A stretch of 64,000 nucleotides of DNA from Apoda limacodes. Taxonomy: Eukaryota > Arthropoda > Insecta > Lepidoptera > Limacodidae. This document shows, in pieces, positions 57,701 through 64,000 of this stretch. The first letter of the stretch is position 1; each line of letters starts with the position of its first letter. The stretch lies in contig OX291545.1 in assembly GCA_946406115.1 (NCBI GenBank), forward strand, positions 12,600,001 through 12,664,000. The letters run 5' to 3'. The notes below the pieces were generated by a model, which saw only the letters and a program-made list of their open reading frames with translations, did no database searches and had not been told where the DNA came from. The position numbers were made by a program, and so were the translations under genes.

Positions 57701-59386
57701 TTTATTCAAAATTAGTCAGAAAATTAAAAAAATATTCGGATTAGGATTAATATCATGTTTATAAAAACACCGTCGCAAATAATGCGTTATTTCAGAACAA
57801 ATTTGGTTAGCATAAAAAAGATTATAGTGAACCAACCTTAGAAGAAGATTTTTATAGACCTTGTAAAGGAAAACCATTCTGTAATACATGATTTTTGCAA
57901 AACTTTAACCGTTTACGCAGCGCACTCAGCGGAAGCTCTCCGCTTCTGTTGTTCTTAGCGTAATAATTTATAGCCTATAGCCTTCCTCGATAAATAGGAT
58001 ATCTTACACTGAAAGATTTTTTTCACAGCGGACCAGGTGTTCCTGAGATTAGCGCGTTCAAACAAACAAACAAACAAACAAACTCTTCAGCTTTATAATA
58101 TTAATATAGTATAGAAGAAGATTTGCTTATGTTTTTGAGTAAGTTTAACCTTTTTAGGGTTTCGTAGCCAAATGGCAAGAAATAGAACCCTTATAGATAC
58201 GTCATGTCTGTCTGACTGTCTGTCCGCTCGTCATGTTACAGCCACTTTTTTCCGTAAATATAAGAACTATACTGCTGAAACTTGGTAAGTAGATGTATTC
58301 TGTGAACCGCATTAAGATTTTCACACAACAATAAAAAAAACAATAAATTTTGGGGGTTCCCAAACTTAAACTTAAAAATTATTTTTTCCTCAATCCCATA
58401 CGTATCTTTGGATAGGTCTTCAAAAATGATATTGAGGTCAAATTAATTTAAACGCGATATTCCGCTAGTATTAAACCACATACCTATCTGGTATAAACAA
58501 TTATCTTAAATAACATCACAAACAAAAAATCTACAACCAAGTTAGGAATAAATAGGTACCTAGTATTAATCGTAGTGCAGCAGTACAGACTTTACCCAAT
58601 GTGACTAAATTTTTCTTTGTTTACTTTTCGGCCCTTAGATTACGGCCGACATTTGCTACTTTCCTTTCCACCCGCTTTTTAGATATTATATATGATCTAC
58701 TTTCAGAGTATGAGAGATGAAAAATAACTTTACCCATAGTAGGTAGTATCCTATTTTATCTATGTCTTAACTTAGAAATTGTCTTTTTGCAGATTTGTAA
58801 CTGGTTTGCTAATTGGCGAAGAAAACTTAAAAATGCTGACGCACACAAAAACCAACAAACATGGGGTCATCTTATTAGAACCTACAACGACCGTGCTCAA
58901 GGTAATGTGGAACAGTTCAGTATCTCTTCAGATGACAGCATATGGAGCGAATCTGGCCCAAATACTCTGGATACAGAAACTTTAGACGCGGAAACATCAT
59001 TCGAAGATAGTTTAGAAACTATAAAAGAGTGCCAAATAGAAGACTTCAGGAATTCCACATGTTCAGGCAAATACGAACATATCATAAATTCTAACAATGC
59101 TGAAGACTTTACAACAAGAAATGAAACTCATCAGCACAAAGCTAACACCATAACAAGTCCTCTGTTACTCAGTAAATGGCTGGAAAGTGCGGCTCGGTTT
59201 CAACCCAGTGAAACCAATTATTCGTGTTGGATAAACGATCAACGGCGCAAATCTGAACAGAAAGTGCAACGGGTCACTTGGAACAAATTATCCAGACACG
59301 ATCAGGATGAGGTCGAAGCCGCAGTAGCTCTGACAGCTTTAGCCCATGCCAGCACTAGTTCCGTGGACCAGGTCACTGCCCTTTAA
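54669..59386 (+). CDS. mkx: Mohawk-type (Mkx/IRXL1) TALE homeobox transcription factor, complete (three coding exons)
   Basis: A nuclear DNA-binding TALE-class homeodomain protein. Exons 54711-54781 (or from 54669), 54905-55061 and 58793-59386 join in phase to 273 codons (287 from the upstream ATG). The homeodomain is at about residues 30-92: RPLKRLFTPEIKRYLKDWL, RRRDNPYPNREEKKHLA with the three-residue TALE loop (NPYP), and recognition helix ICNWFANWRRKLKN. Two further vertebrate Mkx blocks are kept: NVEQFSISSDDS after the homeodomain and the C-terminal VEAAVALTALAHA. Vertebrate Mkx reads WFANARRRLKN, so Trp replaces Ala at homeodomain position 52. A TAG directly precedes the upstream ATG. 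The poly(A) signal AATAAA is at 59524-59529. In vertebrates Mkx drives tendon programmes; the insect role is not inferred here. Confidence 0.95.
54905..55061 (+). CDS. mkx: mohawk coding exon 2 (first two homeodomain helices)
   Basis: The acceptor is TTTCTTTTAG and the donor CAG|GTAAGA. It encodes RSLGGQRPLKRLFTPEIKRY, LKDWLVRRRDNPYPNREEKK and HLADETGLTYIQ, with the TALE PYP loop. Length is 157 bp and it ends in phase 0. Confidence 0.96.
55416..55740 (-). repeat. Microsatellite-associated repeat (inverted copy) with TC/GT tract
   Basis: The TC tract (about 55416-55440) and a GT-rich run are followed by CCAATTTGTCTCGTGACC, CGATACGCGACGTCATGGCT, CGAAATCGGTCCAGCGGTTT and, at the end, ACTCGTGCGGTACTTGCTAC. 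It is the reverse complement of the family at 41930-42070 and 44868-45072. Confidence 0.75.
56265..56500 (+). repeat. Imperfect direct repeat, about 150-bp period
   Basis: GAAATTTAAGATGGCGGCCA (near 56272) and GAAATTCAAGATGGCGGTCT (near 56422). Each is followed by an AAGTTAATACC/TAGTTACACC-like stretch, then ATGCAC(C)GAAACTA-type sequence. Confidence 0.5.
56560..56720 (+). mobile_element. RTE-type LINE fragment
   Basis: Decayed GRPPTRWTD-like text (CCACCAGGTGGACAGA) followed by AAAACCGGCTGTTGTG, parallel to the end of the element at 10200-10770. Confidence 0.55.
57170..58115 (-). mobile_element. Non-autonomous Helitron, about 0.95 kb
   Basis: On the minus strand it starts TCTATACTATATTAATATTA, followed by TAAAGCTGAAGAG and TTTGTTTGTTTG. 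It ends GGGCGAAGCCGCTGGCAAAA, GCTAG, followed by T. A GC-rich stem precedes the CTAG as expected. No Rep/helicase coding is seen. It is inserted in mohawk intron 2. Confidence 0.75.
58150..58450. repeat. 'GGCCAAGTGCGAGT' family, left-half copy
   Basis: TTTTTAGGGTTTCGTAGCCA, AATGGCAAG, ACGTCATGTCTGTCTGACTG and AGAACTATACTGCTGAAACT align with 30014-30330. The right half is missing. Confidence 0.7.
58793..59386 (+). CDS. mkx: mohawk coding exon 3 (recognition helix to stop)
   Basis: The acceptor is CTTTTTGCAG. It opens with ICNWFANWRRKLKN, continues through QTWGHLIRTYNDRAQGNVEQ and a Ser/Asp/Glu-rich middle, and ends RHDQDEVEAAVALTALAHAS, TSSVDQVTAL, TAA (59384-59386). It has 197 codons plus stop and no internal frame problems. 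Confidence 0.96.
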   Translation: MCNWFANWRRKLKNADAHKNQQTWGHLIRTYNDRAQGNVEQFSISSDDSIWSESGPNTLDTETLDAETSFEDSLETIKECQIEDFRNSTCSGKYEHIINSNNAEDFTTRNETHQHKANTITSPLLLSKWLESAARFQPSETNYSCWINDQRRKSEQKVQRVTWNKLSRHDQDEVEAAVALTALAHASTSSVDQVTAL

Positions 59387-59523
59387 CATTCTGTATTTCT
59401 GTACTGCAAAAGGGCTATTCGTTTTACGCTACCCAGATCAAGTAGGTATAGTGTATGGACTTCTATAAATTGATGTATATTTATACCTATGATTGTTTCT
59501 TTTTTAGTTGTTTTATCCAGTGA

Positions 59524-59529
59524 AATAAA
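59524..59529 (+). terminator. Poly(A) signal AATAAA for mohawk
   Basis: AATAAA 138 bases after the mohawk stop codon; the only canonical hexamer in the near 3' flank. Confidence 0.6.
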
Positions 59530-59944
59530 GCTTCCATGTGTGAACCTACTTATGTATGACCGCGTATGAGGCTAAGTGGGGCAGACTCGAAAGAAAAAAG
59601 ACTTCTATTTGACAAACGTGTAATTTCAAGGCGAAAACCTTGAGGATGTTATATTCCTCCTCAGATATTTTGGATTGTCTAATAGTCACCTTCCCAGGTC
59701 TCTAGATGTGCCCGAGTAGGGCAGTATGAAATGATATCTGTAGGTATATATATAATAGAAGGAACTTAATGTTCTACTGATTTAATTGCATATCAACGAC
59801 AGCCAAAACTGCTAGGTCTAGAAACTTTAAATTTGGCATGAAGGTTCTTTACTTAACTAAGGGCTCCAGTAAGAAAGGATTATACAAAATTCATCCCCTA
59901 AAGGGGTTAAAAAGGCATTGGAAGTTTGTATGAAAATCCGTTAA

Positions 59945-60230
59945 TTTGAAAGCTAAATTCATAAAAATTTTCTCTGGAACGCGTGAGGGTATTAGGTTGA
60001 AATATATTATTATATCAAACACTAAGGTCTACGGTCCCTTGAAGCTGTAAAAAAATTAAGCTTCTTAGTCAACTCAATAAAAAAATACGGCCATATATTG
60101 TCATACAGTCACATATTTTGGCTTTCACAAATAAATTCGCTCGCGACAAATCAAAATCTATGGGGTACTTCCCATTGTCACAGACTCCTGAAATCCGGGA
60201 TGTCTGTCAAGACCCTTTTACTCAAGAACG
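59945..60230 (-). repeat. Interspersed repeat (same family as 4180-4540), inverted
   Basis: On the plus strand: AAGGTCTACGGTCCCTTGAA, TTAAGCTTCTTAGTCAACTC, AATACGGCCATATATTGTCA and TGTCTGTCAAGACCC. The terminal GACA run is reduced. Confidence 0.6.
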
Positions 60231-60711
60231 CGCGGAGTTGAGATTAAGTGGTGCGTGCGTAAAGATCGCGCGATCGCGGATGTGCTTGTGTTGCCGCATC
60301 ATCGGTACTAATATGTATGTATGTATATTGATACCTTCATACTTATGACAATGTCTTTATAAGTACTAGGTACACCTCGATGTAAAATATGTTGGCCATT
60401 CATTTTCGAAACATTAAATCTTTGGGAAAGTGACCTTGTGTGACCTTTTTTATCCAAACCTATAACCCCAAGGATTTTTCCTATATGAAGTTACAGTAAA
60501 TTTTTGCTATATGAAAGTTATATTTTCTTCCAATTCTGCGCCACCCTAGTCCAATCTACTCCATCCGAGCCCAAAATATATAAGGCAATAACAATACATA
60601 CAATCCATCCGGGTTCAAAAGCCAATGACCAGCCGCCATATAGTTTGCGTCGAGGTACCTATACTTTACCTTAGTTTACCTGCTTTTATTATAACAAATG
60701 TATTTATAATA

Positions 60712-61010
60712 AATAATAATAATAAATCACTTTATTTCAGACTACCATACCATAAAAATATTACCAAAGTTTTATATTTATATGTAGATGTTACTTAGTT
60801 CTACCTGCGTATTTTTTAATATTTGGAATTGTATTACATACATATCTAGTGGATATCCATTTGATCGACTGTAGATAGTTTTATAAGTTACAACATCAAA
60901 CAATAAATTTTCCAGAAATATGGGCAAGTTATTTTATTTTTGACAATGCTGATTTTAACCTTAAAAAGCCGGCAAGAAACTTAACTACAAAAAAATTCTC
61001 AGTGATCTGT
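60712..61010 (-). mobile_element. LINE 3'-tail fragment
   Basis: It begins with AATAATAATAATAAATCACT, TTATTTCAG (the tail in reverse) and ends near AAAAAGCCGGCAAGAAACTT, the reverse of the GAGTTTCTTGCCGG block. Confidence 0.5.
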
Positions 61011-61324
61011 AATTTTTTCTGTGTAGTTGGTTCAATTGTGAATAGTTTTGAGTTGAGTTGGTATTCCAGCAAACTAGTGGAAAAAAAATATTTATAACGT
61101 TCTATTTATAATTTTTTTAGATTCTTAGAGCACATAAAGGAAAAGTTAGCGGGAGATACGCAAAATTAATGGCTTTGCAAGCTAATATTTGGATACTTCG
61201 GTTTATGTTTTCCACACTTAGCCTCTGTACGTATAAGTTACCGAATTGAGCCTTTCCAATCTAATCTAGTGGTCAAATCCGTTAATGGATGATTCCGCTT
61301 TTGGTTCCACTCTAATCCATTATC

Positions 61325-61567
61325 GTAGACTGATTGTAAACAGGATTTACTAGAATAGTTGGTCTTTATCCAATCCATCAATGTAAGGGTTCTGTACCCA
61401 AAGGCTCACCGTAGACTGATTGTAAACAGGATTAGACTGGAATAGTTGATCTTTATCCAATTTATCAATGTTAGGGTTCTGTACCCAAAGGCTCACCGTA
61501 GACTGATTGTAAACAGGATTAGACTGGAATAGTTGGTCTTTATCCAATCCATCAATGTTAGGGTTCT
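61325..61567. repeat. 87-bp tandem array, nearly three copies
   Basis: Unit: GTAGACTGATTGTAAACAGG, ATTAGACTGGAATAGTTGGT, CTTTATCCAATCCATCAATG, then TTAGGGTTCTGTACCCAAAGGCTCACC as two blocks. Starts at 61325, 61411 and 61498. The minus strand stays open because 87 is a multiple of three; I do not call it a gene. Confidence 0.92.
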
Positions 61568-61605
61568 TCTTTAGCATGCGCCATTTGTCCGACGCGAAGT
61601 TGCAG

Positions 61606-62260
61606 TATCAAAGAGGTAGCTGGTGGCTCGGGGCATTTGAGCTCCCGAAGTGTAGTGGAACCGCCCTGTGCAAAATGAACCTTTTTTTATTAAAATAGAC
61701 TTTTAAACAGCAGTTTTAAATAGTCATTTTAATTACTAATCAAAAAAATTACAACCGGTTCATGCCACCCGGAACTAAGCCAACTTCACCTGGGGCGGCA
61801 AAATAGGGAGGGGGGAAAGTCGCGTGGTAGCCGGTAGAGAAACAGCAGTTGCCTGAAAGTGTGTACGCTGTTTATATAATGAAATTTTAATGCCGTCCCT
61901 CCTGGTGCAAACGGCGCCCCGCGAGCGAAGAAGAATAGAAAAAAGGTGGCAGGCAGCCGCTTGAAAATTGGCAAGCTTGTTCTTCATCACATACACTGGA
62001 AACAAATTGGTGGATGGAAACCGGAACAAATTGAATTTTTAGAGCGATGGACGAGAACTTAAAAAAATGCACTAAAAATCATTGAAATCGGATGGCAATT
62101 ATTTTTTGAGTCTTGTATGATTTGGAAAACGATATAATGCCATCGCTCACACATGAAATTTTATCCCCCTGTGGCCACCCCTACAAATGTTGGTGGCACA
62201 GAGTGGTACCGCAACACTTCGGGTGCTCAAATACCGCAGGCCATCCGGCTGCCACTTGGA
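61606..62260. repeat. Inverted pair of about 75-bp blocks
   Basis: GGGGCATTTGAGCTCCCGAA, GTGTAGTGGAACCGCCCTGT (61636-61675) is mirrored at about 62190-62255 (ACAGAGTGGTACCGCAACAC, TTCGGGTGCTCAAATACCGC). The middle includes a GC-richer stretch at 61780-61930 that I cannot assign. Confidence 0.55.
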
Positions 62261-62519
62261 TACTAAATACAACTACGCGTCACTGCTTTAACTAATAGGC
62301 AAGTGAAAGTCGCGCTTAGTAAGTTAAATTTAATATAAGCGCCATCTAGCGAAAATAGCACTAAATTGAAATAAATGCAAAAAATATGTAGATACTCTAA
62401 CGGCATAAGCGTCATATAGCGAAAATATCACTTTATTTAATTTTAAAAGCTTTATATTATATTAGAATGAAGTTAAAAGCAGAATCTTATCCAATGGATC
62501 TCATTAGAATCAAAAGCTG

Positions 62520-63060
62520 AGTCTTATCCATTAAAAGATTTCACCACTGTATTAGAGTGAGCTATTGTTAGTAACTCATACCATTTTAGCTCTGTCCAGA
62601 AATCTAGGTATCTGATGCTACTTAGTGCCTTTTTCAAAGTGAAATCAGACTGCTGAAAAGCTTTGCCTGTTGAGTGCGGTGCAAGACCCCTTCTGCAGTA
62701 CAAGATCACGTGAGCTAGTGTCTTCGGATTCCACACAGACTACTTAGAGGACTGTTGGATAATCCGACGTTCAAAAGATGTTTATTTAGTTGTCAGTGAC
62801 CTATTATTATGCAAATTTTGTGGCAGAGGTTTTTTCAGTAGTTTATGTGACAAGTGCTTGTCCAGGGAAGTGAGAGCAGACTAACCTTGTCTCCACATTT
62901 AAGTTGGCTAAAAGGTATGTATGGGCACCATTGGTTCAGTTCCCCTTATTTTGGTGTCTGATTCTCTCTTTGCCATTTGATTAGCAGCATCATTGCCCAG
63001 TGAGCCACCTGTGACTGCATATCCATTGAAGAGTAACCAGATTCTTCAGCTTCATTTTTA
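62520..63060 (-). mobile_element. LINE remnant: RNase H-like and terminal region
   Basis: The minus strand reads SLGNDAANQMAKRESDTKI near 63000-62950, like the GNExADxLAK motif of retroelement RNase H. Further on, at about 62710-62530, it reads PKTLAHVILYCRRG, like the ET..H.L..C end motif, then KALSSIRYLDFW. Frame shifts and stops lie between. Confidence 0.5.
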
Positions 63061-63659
63061 TGGTTAATAACAAAATATACACCTAATAAAAAACTCACAA
63101 ACTACCCAAATGTGCAGTTTTCTGCTTGCTTTTAAAATTAATTTCACTGTCCAAACTAAAAATAACATACCTACTTTAACTCGAAAATTACTAAATTTGT
63201 TTTACGATATCAATAAAAATATCACTCTAAACAAAAACACGCTAAATTACCCTTCAATTTATTTTTACAAAATATATTCTTGTCACAGAAAGGTGAACTT
63301 TATTTGAGATCAACATCATTAATTTCAGCTTAAGGCCTATAAACCAAATGTATATGTGCATAAGGTATAATACCTTAAAAGGCTTTCTCTGCCCCGTTGG
63401 TTTTCAATCAAAATATAGCTTAATGATCACCAGCTATTTTTATTATAAGTTCAGTTTTGAGCCTTGCTTAACCATAAGATTCTGATTTCTATAGGCAAAG
63501 GACACATTGTGTGAAGGTGTTTAGATATCTATTTGGATATATAGCTGATTAAGTTACTGAATTGATGCTGTTGGAGAATTTATTTCGCCGTTTCTTCTCA
63601 TCTGAACGCCATTTTGAATTTGAAATGGAAGTAATGGTAGTAAAAGTTACTACATATAT

Positions 63660-63665
63660 TTTATT
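63660..63665 (-). terminator. Candidate poly(A) signal for mRpL10
   Basis: TTTATT on the plus strand is AATAAA on the minus strand, about 150 bases after the stop. Confidence 0.4.
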
Positions 63666-63815
63666 GACTTCAAAAAAGTGATATGATATCCTATTTTTGG
63701 GATATAAAGCATTTGAAATTAATGACACAAAAATCTTATCAAATTGAGCTAACATTTTTAATAATCATTATCTTAAACAAAAAAATTACACTAAAAGGTA
63801 CAATAAACCATTTCC

Positions 63816-64000
63816 TCAGCTTTCCTGTTTTTTATTTAAATCACTTTGAATTTCAACATGTTTGTCAAGGTATGACATAAGCAATTGTGGGCTTTGATTG
63901 AGATTAGTAACCAAGCTTGTTCCAGCACTCTGCAATACAACACAGAGCTGACTCCTGGCAGCCTCTAAACTTGGAAGTTTGCTGAATTCCAGAAGTTCAT
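63816..64000 (-). CDS. mRpL10: Mitochondrial ribosomal protein L10 (uL10m), C-terminal exon, 5' incomplete
   Basis: A nuclear-encoded protein of the large mitoribosomal subunit (uL10 anchors the L7/L12 stalk). The minus strand from 64000 encodes, after two bases of a split or cut codon, 60 residues and TGA (63818-63816): ELLEFSKLPSLEAARSQLCV, VLQSAGTSLVTNLNQSPQLL and MSYLDKHVEIQSDLNKKQES. This follows human MRPL10 from memory (KLPSL..VRGELVGGL...[21 protein letters not shown]) and the L10-family pattern of a LPS... segment, QL..LLQ and a hydrophobic C-terminal helix. The rest of the gene lies right of the window. It is transcribed towards mohawk, and the stop codons are 4.4 kb apart. Confidence 0.85.
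   Translation of the reverse strand, partial: ELLEFSKLPSLEAARSQLCVVLQSAGTSLVTNLNQSPQLLMSYLDKHVEIQSDLNKKQES

Larger units (their letters stand above)
55062..58792. other. mohawk intron 2
   Basis: 3.7 kb. It contains a TC/GT microsatellite with its associated repeat (55416-55740), a direct repeat with AAGATGGCGG (56265-56500), an RTE-LINE fragment, a 0.95-kb Helitron and a 'GGCCAAGTGCGAGT' family copy. I see nothing assignable in 55760-56260 and 56730-57110. Confidence 0.7.
59387..63815. other. Intergenic region between convergent mohawk and mRpL10
   Basis: 4.4 kb with the mohawk 3'UTR, an inverted interspersed repeat (59945-60230), a LINE tail (60712-61010), an 87-bp tandem array (61325-61567), an inverted pair of 75-bp blocks and a decayed LINE end (62520-63060). 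The mRpL10 3'UTR occupies the right end. I see nothing assignable in 60240-60700 and 63070-63600. Confidence 0.65.

Noticed and set aside
61350..61577. 75-codon minus-strand frame with a 29-residue repeat
   Set aside because: Produced by the 87-bp tandem array; no start context or other support.
1..64000. CRISPR array, prophage, operon or bacterial mobile island
   Set aside because: No spaced identical short repeats with unique spacers, no bacterial gene density or ribosome-binding sites; the splice sites and repeat content are those of an insect genome.

Overview
The window is AT-rich, intron-rich animal DNA. Its repeats point to a moth or butterfly (Lepidoptera): a tRNA-headed SINE, Helitrons with CTAG ends, Jockey/CR1/RTE-type LINE remnants, the 'GGCCAAGTGCGAGT' interspersed family and microsatellite-associated elements. 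I see no bacterial-style operons, CRISPR arrays, rRNA operons or intact tRNA genes. Most of the window is intron or intergenic DNA made of decayed transposable elements.

Three protein-coding genes can be supported from splice sites and protein family resemblance. (1) An SLC7/LAT-type amino-acid transporter on the minus strand: the first five coding exons lie at 41240-41098, 34058-33760, 23886-23761, 14633-14492 and 2806-2683. All junction phases agree and give 278 codons. The C-terminal part lies to the left of the window. (2) A mohawk-type (Mkx) TALE homeobox gene on the plus strand, complete in three coding exons: 54669/54711-54781, 54905-55061 and 58793-59386. (3) The last coding exon of the mitochondrial ribosomal protein L10 gene on the minus strand (64000-63816), convergent with the homeobox gene.

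A fourth locus, a THAP zinc-finger gene (26139-29122, plus strand), is nested antisense inside an intron of the transporter. Its splice sites, start context and C2CH ligands are preserved, but three in-frame TGA codons interrupt it, so I call it a probable pseudogene. A second, shorter THAP N-terminus sits at 42247-42330.

Layout: 1-818 holds two opposed halves of a multicopy ORF with a cysteine-rich tail. 2.6-41.2 kb is the transporter and its 7-12 kb introns, filled with LINEs, a hAT element with a perfect 8-bp target duplication, MITEs, a 2-kb foldback structure and several tandem arrays. 41.3-53.9 kb is repeat-rich intergenic DNA (Helitrons, a CA microsatellite, a 120-bp minisatellite). 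53.9-59.5 kb is the mohawk gene. 59.5-63.8 kb is intergenic with LINE remnants. 63.8-64 kb is the mRpL10 end. The genes do not form a pathway: an amino-acid transporter, a transcription factor and a mitoribosome subunit are simply neighbours. No clearly new biological system was found. The items most worth a second look are the THAP locus broken only by TGA, the TIR element with inverted TGACGTCA octamers, the perfect 45-nt palindrome, and the large foldback.
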